Position numbers and translations under genes: made by a program
Notes under the pieces: generated by a model
Told to the model about the DNA's origin: nothing
Seen by the model: the letters and a program-made list of their open reading frames with translations, nothing else
The model's database searches: none
Part shown: one piece after another, positions 15,895 to 23,731 of the stretch
Position numbering within the stretch: the first letter of the stretch is position 1
Layout: each line of letters begins with the position of its first letter
NCBI GenBank assembly: GCA_010206225.2
Contig: VIQU02000032.1
Span: 3,833 to 45,456, forward strand
DNA: 41,624 bases
Direction of reading: 5' to 3'
Source: Lachnospiraceae bacterium MD308
GTDB lineage: Bacteria > Bacillota > Clostridia > Lachnospirales > Lachnospiraceae

Positions 15895-15922
15895 AACCGC
15901 TGGCTGACACTGGCGGTTTTTT
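15895..15922 (+). terminator. Terminator of the toxin-antitoxin operon
   Basis: AACCGC (15895-15900) pairs with GCGGTT (15913-15918), followed by a T-run to 15922. A second compact hairpin, CGGGCCA-ATC-TGGCCCG (15930-15946), lies just beyond it and just before the small ORF at 15968. Confidence 0.65.
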
Positions 15923-15967
15923 GTTGCTCCGGGCCAATCTGGCCCGAAGTCTGGAAGGAGGGATACC

Positions 15968-16105
15968 ATGCCGGGACGAGCTCCACGCCGCAACAAGATG
16001 GACGGCCTTCCTTTTGAGAAGGTTCTCCGCATCATTCTCCGTGCAAGGTTCCTGATGCCACGGGTGCGGGAGAAGTGGAATGGACGTGGTGAATTTCATT
16101 ATTAG
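15968..16105 (+). CDS. Small arginine-rich protein of unknown function
   Basis: This 45-codon ORF starts MPGRAPRRNK and ends GRGEFHY. It has a strong AAGGAGG (15955-15961) 6 bp upstream of the ATG. It is rich in Arg and Lys (about 13 of 45 residues) and markedly richer in GC than the AT-rich DNA that follows it. The ideal RBS and even codon use argue that it is translated. I do not recognise the family. Basic peptides of this size occur near conjugation or mobilisation genes, but nothing here proves that link. It may be the intact tip or a leftover piece of a mobile element that also brought the toxin-antitoxin pair. Confidence 0.45.
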   Translation: MPGRAPRRNKMDGLPFEKVLRIILRARFLMPRVREKWNGRGEFHY

Positions 16106-16274
16106 TAAAGATTTACTTGAGAATAGGATAAAGGGCGAGAAAAAACTATTCTCCCTCTACCATTAGAATATTCAATACAGCCGTTCTATCATATTATTTC
16201 ATATAACTATAGATAAGAACAATAAATTAATGTAATTATAAATAAAAAGTATAATAAATAGTAGTCATAATTAG

Positions 16275-16303
16275 TTGACAATGCACAAAAATGGTGGTAC
16301 TTT
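16275..16303 (+). promoter_or_regulatory. Promoter of the C-S lyase / ABC importer operon
   Basis: TTGACA (16275-16280) and TACTTT (16298-16303) are 17 bp apart, about 60 bp upstream of the MalY-like ATG, in a 260-bp AT-rich region. The perfect -35 with a weak -10 suggests a regulated promoter. Confidence 0.5.
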
Positions 16304-16364
16304 AATATTAAGATAATTAAAGATTAAACTACTTAATTATATAAAGGATCAGAGGGGATATAGA

Positions 16365-17534
16365 ATGTATTACAATTTTGATGAAGAAATTGAACGGATA
16401 CATACGAATTCGGTAAAGTATGAAAACAGCAGAATGGAAGAACCGGATCTTCCGGAGGATTTTATACCGCTTTGGATTGCAGATATGGATTTTGCCTGTC
16501 CGCCGGAAGTGATCAGTGCGATGCACAGGAGGTTGGATAACAGGATTCTGGGGTATAGTGACATCATTGATCCGGAATATGTACAGGTATTAAAGGAATG
16601 GATGCAGCGCCGGTTCGGGTGGGAAATTCGTGAAGAGGAGCTGGCGGTCAGTTCCGGAGTGGTTCCGGCAATTTCTAATCTCATACAGATATTATCTGAA
16701 AAGGGAGACAAGGTGCTGATCATGACACCGTCTTACGCACCATTTTATTCATCCGTTGTGAATAATGGGCGGATTCCGGTCTGTTTGCCGCTCAAAAAAG
16801 AGGGCGGTTATTATGAAATTGATTATAGCGGTATGGAAAAAAAGATAATGGAGGAATCCGTTAAGGTACTGATCTTTTGTAGTCCGCATAATCCCACGGG
16901 AAGAGTGTGGAAGGAGGAGGAGCTAAGGACTGTTGCCAGGATATGCAGGAAATATGATGTTCCGATCATTTGTGATGAGATACATCAGGACCTGCTCAGG
17001 AAAGGAAATGTGCATATTCCGCTGGCTAAATTATATCCTGCTGCGGACTGGATCTATACATGTACCGCACCAAGTAAAACTTTTAATATGGCGGGAAACC
17101 ATCTGGCAAATATTTTTATTCCCAATAAAAAAGTGAAAGAGATCTGGGAAGACAGGTATTATTACTTGCCAAATGCATTGTCAGTGACAGCAACACAGGC
17201 TGCGTATGATCAGGGCGAGGCGTGGGTAGAACAGCTCAATCAATATCTGGACGGAAATTTTTTCTATATGAAGGAATTTTTAAGCAAACATCTGCCTCAG
17301 ATTGAATTTGAAATACCGGAAGGTACTTATTTGGCATGGTTTGATATGGGAGGTTTTGGCTTAGACGGTGAGGAAGTAAAACGTAGATTTATCGTGGATG
17401 CAGGGCTTCATATTGAAGACGGCGGTATGTTCGTTGCAAATGGAGACTGCTGTATCAGGATGAATCTGGCGTGTCCAAGGCGAACGGTGGAGCGGGCGTT
17501 AAACAGGATGTATCAAGTGTTCGGTCCGCATTAA
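16365..17534 (+). CDS. MalY/PatB-family PLP-dependent C-S beta-lyase
   Basis: This 389-residue fold-type I aminotransferase-like enzyme is of the MalY/PatB branch, which cleaves C-S bonds of cystathionine, cysteine or cysteine conjugates to pyruvate, ammonia and a thiol. It shows PLWIADMDFACPPEVISA (~residues 35-52), the FCSPHNPTGRVW motif (~170-181), the DEIHQDL segment (~205-211) and the PLP lysine in TAPSKTFNMAG (~239). The C terminus (GGMFVANGDCCIRMNLACPR) carries the substrate carboxylate-binding Arg. GAGGGG lies upstream of the ATG. It heads an operon with a cystine-type importer, which supports a sulfur amino acid substrate. MalY relatives cannot be told apart from general aminotransferases by motif alone. 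Confidence 0.87.
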   Translation: MYYNFDEEIERIHTNSVKYENSRMEEPDLPEDFIPLWIADMDFACPPEVISAMHRRLDNRILGYSDIIDPEYVQVLKEWMQRRFGWEIREEELAVSSGVVPAISNLIQILSEKGDKVLIMTPSYAPFYSSVVNNGRIPVCLPLKKEGGYYEIDYSGMEKKIMEESVKVLIFCSPHNPTGRVWKEEELRTVARICRKYDVPIICDEIHQDLLRKGNVHIPLAKLYPAADWIYTCTAPSKTFNMAGNHLANIFIPNKKVKEIWEDRYYYLPNALSVTATQAAYDQGEAWVEQLNQYLDGNFFYMKEFLSKHLPQIEFEIPEGTYLAWFDMGGFGLDGEEVKRRFIVDAGLHIEDGGMFVANGDCCIRMNLACPRRTVERALNRMYQVFGPH

Positions 17535-17592
17535 AGAGGTTTATGGCGTACCATAAACGCATGATTAATATACATTACAGGAGGAAAATGAA

Positions 17593-18438
17593 ATGAGAAA
17601 AAAGTTACTGTCGATGGCGTTGGTAGTAAGTATGCTTGCGGCGCTGGTTTCGGGATGCGGTGCAAAGAATGAAGATTCCGGAAAGGAAGACACGGAAAAA
17701 AAGGAACAGACAACCTATGAAAAGATTATGGATAAGGGTGTTCTGACTGTAGGGACGGAAGGAACATACCAGCCGTTCACGTATCATGATGAGAGTGATA
17801 CGCTTACGGGCTATGATGTTGAGGTTGCCAAGGCAATCGGTGAAAAGATGGGCGTAAAGGTAGAATTTTCAGAAATTACATGGGAAGGACTGCTGGCATC
17901 TCTTGATAATGGAACGGTTGACCTTGTATTGAATCAGGTTGGCGTAACGGACGAGAGGAAAGAAAAATATGATTTTTCTGATCCGTATTTATATAGTTAC
18001 ATCGCACTGATCGTTAACAAAGATCATAATGATATTACATCATGGGATACATCGAAGGGGAAAAAGACTTCTCTGAATATTTCCAGTAATTATGCAGCAA
18101 TTGCTGAAGAGTATGAGATGGATATTACGGCGTCAGAGACATTTAGCAAAGATATAGAGCTTCTTCTTGCAGGACGTACGGATTGTGTGATTAACAATAC
18201 GATTGCTTTTAACGACTACCTGATACAAAAGCCAGATACACCGATTAAAATTGCTGATGTAAGAGCAGAGGCCGATACTGTAGCTGCACCGATTCCGAAG
18301 GGCAATGAGGATTTGGTAGAAGCAGTGAATAAAGCGATTAAAGAGCTTCGGGAAGACGGAACATTAACAAAATTATCTGAGCAGTTCCTTGGAAAGGACT
18401 TTTCAAGAGAATTAACTCTGGAAGAGATTCAGGAGTAA
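17593..18438 (+). CDS. Amino acid (cystine-type) ABC transporter substrate-binding lipoprotein
   Basis: This 281-residue protein has a lipoprotein signal peptide: basic start, hydrophobic residues 5-19 and lipobox LVSGC with acylated C22. The mature part is a family 3 extracellular solute-binding domain (PF00497): KGVLTVGTEGTYQPFTYHD, LTGYDVEVAKAIGEKMG (~residues 71-87), then DLVLNQVGVTDERKEKYDFSDPY. Its layout resembles TcyA/YckK cystine-binding proteins. It sits 58 bp after the C-S lyase gene and 43 bp before the permease gene. The ligand is inferred as cystine or a related sulfur amino acid from similarity and context; other polar amino acids remain possible. Confidence 0.88.
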   Translation: MRKKLLSMALVVSMLAALVSGCGAKNEDSGKEDTEKKEQTTYEKIMDKGVLTVGTEGTYQPFTYHDESDTLTGYDVEVAKAIGEKMGVKVEFSEITWEGLLASLDNGTVDLVLNQVGVTDERKEKYDFSDPYLYSYIALIVNKDHNDITSWDTSKGKKTSLNISSNYAAIAEEYEMDITASETFSKDIELLLAGRTDCVINNTIAFNDYLIQKPDTPIKIADVRAEADTVAAPIPKGNEDLVEAVNKAIKELREDGTLTKLSEQFLGKDFSRELTLEEIQE

Positions 18439-18481
18439 TCCGGGAATTTAAGAATCATTTAGAAATGAGAGGGTGAATGGA

Positions 18482-19186
18482 ATGGATGGAAGAGTTGGGG
18501 GAATTATAGTAGATTCGTTTGGACCAATAGTAAAGGCAGGATTTCAATACACGATTCCTTTGACACTGATTTCATTTACTCTCGGAACAATATTAGCAAT
18601 TCTGGTTGCGATTGTAAGAGTGTCTAAAGTAAAGGTCTTAGATCCCATATGCAGATTTTATGTATGGGTAATGAGAGGGACGCCTCTTCTGGTACAATTA
18701 TTTGTTGTGTTCTTCGGGCTTCCTAAGATCGGCATTATCATTGAGCCTATTCCGGCAGGAATCATTGTGTTTTCCTTAAGCGTAGGCGCCTATAGTTCTG
18801 AGATATTCAGGGCGGCAATCCTGTCAATTCCAAAAGGACAATGGGAAGCTTCGTCTTCTCTGGGAATGAGCTATGTCCAGACATTGAAAAGGATTATTTT
18901 ACCACAAGCAACAAAGATTGCGATTCCACCGCTGTTTAATAGTTTTATTGCATTAGTAAAAGATACATCTTTAGCTTCCACCATTACGGTTACAGAAATG
19001 TTTCTGGTAACGCAGCGTATTACGGCAAGAACATATGAACCGCTTGTTATGTATTTGGAGGTAGGTTTTGTGTATCTTATTTTTTGTACAGTACTGAACT
19101 GGGTGCAGGGAAAAGTGGAAGATAAATTGATGTTGTCCGGGAGTGAAAAGAAAAAGGTGCGGGACATAGAAGAAAACCGGATATAG
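18482..19186 (+). CDS. Amino acid ABC transporter permease (HisM/TcyB-like)
   Basis: This 234-residue permease starts at the ATG, 8 bp after GAGAGGG (an in-frame GTG at 18473 is less well placed). It is an inner-membrane permease of the His/Glu/Gln family with about five membrane segments. The hallmark region is MRGTPLLVQLFVVFFGLP (~residues 60-77), and the EAA-loop that contacts the ATPase is GMSYVQTLKRIILPQATKIAIPP (~127-149). The charged tail is cytosolic. It forms the channel with the ATPase that starts 10 bp downstream. Confidence 0.93.
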   Translation: MDGRVGGIIVDSFGPIVKAGFQYTIPLTLISFTLGTILAILVAIVRVSKVKVLDPICRFYVWVMRGTPLLVQLFVVFFGLPKIGIIIEPIPAGIIVFSLSVGAYSSEIFRAAILSIPKGQWEASSSLGMSYVQTLKRIILPQATKIAIPPLFNSFIALVKDTSLASTITVTEMFLVTQRITARTYEPLVMYLEVGFVYLIFCTVLNWVQGKVEDKLMLSGSEKKKVRDIEENRI

Positions 19187-19196
19187 GAGGAATATA

Positions 19197-19928
19197 ATGC
19201 TGGAAATAAAGAAGCTGAATAAGTATTTTGGTGATAATCATGTGCTGAAAGATATAGATTTACAGATTAAGTCACAAAAGACAACAGTAATTATCGGTTC
19301 GTCGGGTTCTGGCAAATCTACTCTGCTTAGATGTATCAATCTATTGGAGACACCAGATTCGGGAATTATATCATGGAATGGAGACGAGTTGGATTTTTCC
19401 AGAAAAATACCGAAAAGCAAATGTCAGGCATTTACTAAAAAAACAGGAATGGTTTTTCAGAGCTTTAATCTGTTTCCTCATAAGACTGCACTGGAAAATA
19501 TTATGGAGGCGCCGGTTACTGTTTTAAAAAAGAACAAAGACAAGGCAAAAAAGGAAGCAATGGAGCTTTTACATAAAGTCGGGCTTGAGGAAAAGAAGGA
19601 TAGTTATCCACACCAGTTGTCGGGCGGACAGCAGCAGAGGATCGCAATTGCCAGAGCGCTGGCTATGAAACCGGAGATTCTCTTATTCGATGAACCAACC
19701 AGTGCGCTTGATCCGGAGTTGGAAGCCGATGTGTTGAATCTGATCCGAGAATTGTCAAAAGAGGAATATACAATCTTAGTTGTAACCCATAATATGTCCT
19801 TTGCGCGTGATGTAAGCGACGAGGTTGTTTTTGTGAATGCAGGTGAAATTCTGGCAAAGGGCAGTTATGAAGAGCTGACGAAGCTTGACAATGAGAGAAT
19901 TAAACAATTTCTGAGTTTTTTAAATTAA
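19197..19928 (+). CDS. Amino acid ABC transporter ATP-binding protein (GlnQ/TcyC-like)
   Basis: This 243-residue ATPase drives the importer. It shows Walker A GSSGSGKST (34-42), the Q-loop FQSFNLF (~88-94), the signature LSGGQQQR (~141-148), Walker B ILLFDEPTSALDPE (~161-174) and the H-switch VVTHNMSFA (~195-203). GGAGG precedes the ATG. With the permease and binding lipoprotein it makes a complete polar amino acid importer, probably for cystine or a cysteine-derived compound. Confidence 0.95.
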   Translation: MLEIKKLNKYFGDNHVLKDIDLQIKSQKTTVIIGSSGSGKSTLLRCINLLETPDSGIISWNGDELDFSRKIPKSKCQAFTKKTGMVFQSFNLFPHKTALENIMEAPVTVLKKNKDKAKKEAMELLHKVGLEEKKDSYPHQLSGGQQQRIAIARALAMKPEILLFDEPTSALDPELEADVLNLIRELSKEEYTILVVTHNMSFARDVSDEVVFVNAGEILAKGSYEELTKLDNERIKQFLSFLN

Positions 19929-19938
19929 GGAGAAAAAA

Positions 19939-20751
19939 ATGTTGAATAGAATATTTTCTATGCCGAAACCAATTATTGGAATGATTCATTTAAAGCCGCT
20001 GCCCGGTTCCCCGAATTATGATCCAGCGGTTTATGATATAAAGAAAATCATTGATTTTGCAGTAGAAGAAGCAAAGATTTTAGAGGATGCGGGACTCAAT
20101 GGACTTCAGATAGAAAACTATTGGGACGAGCCATTTTTAAAGGGTGAAAAGATAGGATATGAAACCTGCACAGCTATGACAGCAGCGGCAAGTGCGGTTG
20201 CGCAGAATGTTAATATACCTGTTGGAATCAATGTCCATATGAACGGCGGAAAGGCTGCTATGGCAATTGCATGCGCAACAGGAGCAAAGTGGATACGCGT
20301 ATTTGAATTTGTGAGCGCTTATATATCATATACGGGGCTTACGGAGGGCATAGGCGGTGAATTGTCCCGTTACAGAAGTATGCTGGGGGCAAAAGATATT
20401 CAGATGTTTTGTGATGCAAATGTAAAACACGGAAGTCATTACATCGTTCACGATAGAAGCGTAAATGAATTGGCGTATGATGCACAGGAGCAGGGAGCGG
20501 ACGGTATCATTATTACTGGTTTCAGCACTGGGATAGCGCCGACAAAAGAAAAGGTTGTGGAAGCCCGTAAGAATATTAAAGTTCCGGTTTTGCTCGGAAG
20601 TGGAATTAATATCCAGAATGCAGAGGAATTATTGAGTGTATCTGACGGAGCTATTATAGGAAGCGCGTTTAAGACAGACGGCGACATGAAGAAAATGGTG
20701 AATGATCAAAAAGCAAGAGATTTTATGAGGAAAGTAGAAAATATGCGGTAA
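19939..20751 (+). CDS. BtpA/SgcQ-family TIM-barrel protein
   Basis: This 270-residue protein belongs to the BtpA/SgcQ family (PF03437). It has the start PIIGMIHLKPLPGSPNY, the NGLQIENYWDEPF strand (~residues 54-66), GINVHMNGGKAAMAIA, the DANVKHGSHYI segment and the phosphate-binding-like end VPVLLGSGINIQNAEELL...DGAIIGSAFK (~215-244), which looks like a phosphosugar-binding TIM barrel. BtpA was named from photosystem I accumulation in cyanobacteria, SgcQ from an E. coli sugar operon; no firm enzyme activity is known. It sits 10 bp after the importer ATPase and 18 bp before a sugar kinase. This suggests that it acts on a (phospho)sugar-containing substrate brought in by the importer, which is inference. 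Confidence 0.85.
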   Translation: MLNRIFSMPKPIIGMIHLKPLPGSPNYDPAVYDIKKIIDFAVEEAKILEDAGLNGLQIENYWDEPFLKGEKIGYETCTAMTAAASAVAQNVNIPVGINVHMNGGKAAMAIACATGAKWIRVFEFVSAYISYTGLTEGIGGELSRYRSMLGAKDIQMFCDANVKHGSHYIVHDRSVNELAYDAQEQGADGIIITGFSTGIAPTKEKVVEARKNIKVPVLLGSGINIQNAEELLSVSDGAIIGSAFKTDGDMKKMVNDQKARDFMRKVENMR

Positions 20752-20769
20752 AGAGTGAGGAGATAAGGT

Positions 20770-21708
20770 ATGTGGGATTTTAGCGCGTCTGGAAATATTA
20801 TCTGTATGGGTTCTATTATTATGGACATTTCCGTAAAATGTGAGCAATTCCCCGAGACAGGAGAGACGAGATATACTCCTTATCCATATGAAGTCACACC
20901 GGGAGGAAAAGGAGCGAATCAGGCAATTGCCGCGGCTCGTTCAGGAGGAAAGGTCCGAATGCTAGGGAGGATTGCGGATGACCTGTATGGATATGAGCTG
21001 AGAGAGAATCTGCGGCAGGCCGGTATAGATACAGATATGCTGATCGAGGACAAAAACGAAAAATCGGGAGTTGCGTTTGTATGGGTAAATGAATGCGGAG
21101 ACAATCAGATCATCTGCTCACCGGGGGTTCATGCAAAAAATACGGCGGACGATGTAAAAAAAGGTTTGGAGATGATGAAAGAGGGGGATATTCTTCTTAT
21201 GACGATGGAGTTTCCAAGAGATGTTCTGATGTGTGCCGTAAAGCTTGCGAAAGAAAAAGGCGGATTTGTAATTGTAGATCCGTCAGCGGCAGAACATTAC
21301 AGATTAGACGAACAGATGGCAGAATACATCGACATTATCAAACCGAACGAGGTTGAGGCAGAGATTATTACGGGTATTAAAGTGAAAACCCGGGAAGATA
21401 TGGAAAGAGCGCTGGAGTTTATGGAAGAAAAAGGAATCAGCTATCCGCTGATTTCGCTTGGACAAAAAGGAATCATCTATAAAACGGGCGGAAAGGTATG
21501 CCATGAACAGGGAATTGCAGTAGAGACAGTGGATTCTACTGCGGCAGGGGATACGTTTATTGGCGCTCTGGCATGTTGTCTGGCGGCAGGCAAGACTATT
21601 GAGGAAGCAATAGAATATGGAAACAAGGCGGCCGCAAAATGTGTACAGAAAATGGGAGCTCAAGCCTCTATTCCCTATGCAGAGGATATCGAGGTTCATG
21701 ATAGATAA
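20770..21708 (+). CDS. PfkB-family sugar kinase (ribokinase-like)
   Basis: This 312-residue PfkB kinase shows the start NIICMGSIIMDISVKCEQFP, the substrate-binding GGKGANQAIAAARSGG signature (~residues 44-59) and the catalytic motif DSTAAGDTFIGALACCLAAG, with base D261. Length and GGKGANQA placement fit ribokinase and its relatives, which phosphorylate ribose, 2-deoxyribose or nucleosides. AGGAG at 20758-20762 sets the start. It is the last enzyme of the lyase-importer-BtpA operon and is followed by a strong terminator. The substrate may be the sugar half of the compound handled by that operon. Confidence 0.9.
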   Translation: MWDFSASGNIICMGSIIMDISVKCEQFPETGETRYTPYPYEVTPGGKGANQAIAAARSGGKVRMLGRIADDLYGYELRENLRQAGIDTDMLIEDKNEKSGVAFVWVNECGDNQIICSPGVHAKNTADDVKKGLEMMKEGDILLMTMEFPRDVLMCAVKLAKEKGGFVIVDPSAAEHYRLDEQMAEYIDIIKPNEVEAEIITGIKVKTREDMERALEFMEEKGISYPLISLGQKGIIYKTGGKVCHEQGIAVETVDSTAAGDTFIGALACCLAAGKTIEEAIEYGNKAAAKCVQKMGAQASIPYAEDIEVHDR

Positions 21709-21713
21709 GCAGC

Positions 21714-21745
21714 AAAATCAGCCGTATATTTGGCTGATTTTCTCT
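21714..21745 (+). terminator. Intrinsic terminator after the PfkB kinase
   Basis: AAAATCAGCC (21714-21723) pairs perfectly with GGCTGATTTT (21732-21741), a 10-bp stem ending in a T-rich tail. Confidence 0.85.
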
Positions 21746-21805
21746 TGAAAATACTGGAAGAAGTCTGTAATATATTACCTAATAGGAAAAGGAATGTGGA
21801 AAATT

Positions 21806-22291
21806 ATGGATGAAAAAAAATATGAAGTATTTTGCAGTATCATGAATGAAATGGACAGAGCATATGATTTGATGAAAGAGTATGATTCGCTGCCGCATCA
21901 CTATGGTGATTATGTCCTTTATCAGGCAGAATCACATATGATTGAACATATAGGGATGAACGAAGGTGTTACAATAACAAAATTGGCAGAGGAATTGGGG
22001 AAGACAAGAAGCGCCTGCTGTCAGATGGTGAGAAAACTGCGGAATAAGAAATGGGTTGAGCAGATAAGAAATGAAAGGAATAATCGGGAATATAATTTGT
22101 ATCTGACAGGGGAAGGAAAGCGTATTTTTAAGAATCATGCTGAATTTGATCTTCGGTGCTATAAGAGGAATTTTGAGGGGCTTGCGCAATTCGGATATGA
22201 AGATCTGGAAAAATACCTGGAGATTCAGAAAAAGATTAATAAATCATTTCAGAAGGATGTAGAAGAAAGTGAAAAATACTTTAAGGGATAA
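21806..22291 (+). CDS. MarR-family transcriptional regulator
   Basis: This 161-residue protein has a MarR-type winged helix: helix ESHMIEHIGMNEGVTITKLAEELGKTRSACCQMVRKL (~residues 40-76), and the wing VEQIRNERNNREYNLYLTGEGKRIF. An in-frame ATG at 21794 has its purine stretch directly against it, so the ATG at 21806 is preferred. It follows the PfkB terminator by about 60 bp, reads in the same direction and has its own terminator. MarR proteins usually repress nearby genes until a small molecule is bound. The operon before it and the LysM gene after it are both candidate targets. The two cysteines in the recognition helix (SACCQMV) are unusual and could sense thiols or oxidants. Confidence 0.87.
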   Translation: MDEKKYEVFCSIMNEMDRAYDLMKEYDSLPHHYGDYVLYQAESHMIEHIGMNEGVTITKLAEELGKTRSACCQMVRKLRNKKWVEQIRNERNNREYNLYLTGEGKRIFKNHAEFDLRCYKRNFEGLAQFGYEDLEKYLEIQKKINKSFQKDVEESEKYFKG

Positions 22292-22322
22292 GTGCTGGAA
22301 TACAAAATCCAGCACTTTTTTT
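22291..22322 (+). terminator. Intrinsic terminator of the MarR gene
   Basis: A 9-bp perfect stem AGTGCTGGA / TCCAGCACT is followed by a T-run (to 22322). It begins at the last base of the stop codon. Confidence 0.88.
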
Positions 22323-22327
22323 GTAAG

Positions 22328-22357
22328 ATATGCTGTATTCTGCCACAATATGCTGTA
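22328..22357 (+). repeat. Direct repeat ATATGCTGTA, possible operator
   Basis: The 10-mer ATATGCTGTA occurs at 22328-22337 and 22348-22357, exactly 20 bp apart (about two helical turns), between the MarR terminator and the LysM gene. The phased spacing suggests a regulator site; no regulator is assigned. Confidence 0.35.
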
Positions 22358-22460
22358 ACACGTCGTAAAATTTTAAGGACAGGCTTCACCAATTGCTAAA
22401 ATACGCATTTTCCGTATGCTATCATAATCAGACAAAATATGGAAAATGAGGTGAGAGTAT

Positions 22461-23675
22461 ATGGAACGTGAGTTTCCGAAAAATGTAAAACAGATAGGAA
22501 ATGTCTGTGACGAGCCAAAGATATATGTAGAAGATTACGTAGATACTTATTTGAACCAATTGAAGGAAAAGGCTGAATCAATTCCTGCGGCGGCTGTGCT
22601 TACAGGAGAGATTCTTAAGATGGACGGGCAGGATGTTGTTTATGTAGCAGGAGCGCTTAAGCTGGGCGATGTAGAGGTCGCGGGTACGGAAGTAAAGATC
22701 AGTAATGAAGCATGGGACAAGCTTGAGGAAGAAAAGCAGAGATTTTTTTCGGGACAGGAGATGGTCGGATGGTGTCTGATCGGGGAAGGGCAGCCCATCG
22801 GCCTTAGCAAAGGGGTTAAGAAAGTTCATGAGAGACGGTTTAAAAAAGACAATACGGTGTTTGTATGGCGGGATGCAGTTCTGGAGGAAGAGGTCTTCTA
22901 TGCCAATAAGTTCGGAGAACTGATGCAGATGGGAGGACATTACATATTTTATGAGAAAAATCCTTCCATGCAGAATTATATGATCAATATGAGAAAAAAG
23001 ATTGGCGTTACACCCAGCGAAATGGTTGAGGATCGAGCTGCAAAGAATTTTCGCAGTGCCGTAAAGGAAAAAATGGAATACAAGGAACAGAGACAAAATG
23101 CCAGATTTGCTTATGCGGTCAGTGTGGCTCTTGTGGTTGTTGTTCTTGTGATCGGTATCTCGACCATTAATAATTATGATAAGATGGAAGCGGTGCAGAA
23201 CTCTCTTGAGGCGTTGTCTCAGTCCGTGAGCAGCAAAAGGCCGCAGGAGACGAAGGTGGAGGAGCGGCAAAAGTCCGAAGCGCCGGAGGAGGCCGGGGCG
23301 CAAAAAGTTCCGGAGACGGTAGAGACCGTCAGCAAAGAGGTACAGACAGAAGGGGAGCCGAAGGAAGATACGGAAGATACGGTATCTAATACAGAAGAAA
23401 GTGATGCGACAACAGAAGGTGATGAGACGGCAGAGGGAGATGCGGTTTCGGATGCGGAGGGAGCGGGCGGTAATACGGGGCTGGCGGCGGATACAACGGA
23501 TGTACAGAGTCAGTCAGGAAGCGGGGAATATTATATTGTACAGAAAGGGGACACGCTGGACAAGATCAGTATAAAAGTATATGGAAACAGAGGTCATGTA
23601 GATGCGATATGCCGGATGAACGGGCTGACAGACGGCAACCTTATCATTATCGGACAAAAATTATTATTACCTTGA
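22461..23675 (+). CDS. Membrane-anchored LysM protein with MPN-like N-terminal domain
   Basis: This 404-residue protein has an N-terminal cytosolic domain (~residues 1-200), one membrane helix at 217-234 (YAVSVALVVVVLVIGIST), an acidic low-complexity linker rich in Glu, Thr and Gly (~255-352), and a C-terminal LysM domain (~357-404: YYIVQKGDTLDKISIKVYGN...LIIIGQKLLLP) that should bind peptidoglycan outside the cell. The N-terminal domain has the strand-helix pattern of MPN/JAB proteins: PAAAVLTGEI (42-51), VYVAGALKL, then QEMVGWCLIGEG (99-110), where active JAMM proteases have GWYHSHP. The metal-binding histidines are missing, so it would be a non-catalytic scaffold. It begins a three-gene envelope cluster. 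The LysM call is firm; the MPN call is tentative. Confidence 0.8.
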   Translation: MEREFPKNVKQIGNVCDEPKIYVEDYVDTYLNQLKEKAESIPAAAVLTGEILKMDGQDVVYVAGALKLGDVEVAGTEVKISNEAWDKLEEEKQRFFSGQEMVGWCLIGEGQPIGLSKGVKKVHERRFKKDNTVFVWRDAVLEEEVFYANKFGELMQMGGHYIFYEKNPSMQNYMINMRKKIGVTPSEMVEDRAAKNFRSAVKEKMEYKEQRQNARFAYAVSVALVVVVLVIGISTINNYDKMEAVQNSLEALSQSVSSKRPQETKVEERQKSEAPEEAGAQKVPETVETVSKEVQTEGEPKEDTEDTVSNTEESDATTEGDETAEGDAVSDAEGAGGNTGLAADTTDVQSQSGSGEYYIVQKGDTLDKISIKVYGNRGHVDAICRMNGLTDGNLIIIGQKLLLP

Positions 23676-23731
23676 TATAAAAATGTGCTATACTGTACAG
23701 AAGATGAAAAGATATACAAAAGGGGAGACGG

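Noticed and set aside
22578-23303. 241-residue ORF on the minus strand inside the LysM gene
   Set aside because: Antisense shadow with His/Leu/Arg-biased composition, no RBS and no family resemblance; the + strand gene has recognisable domains.
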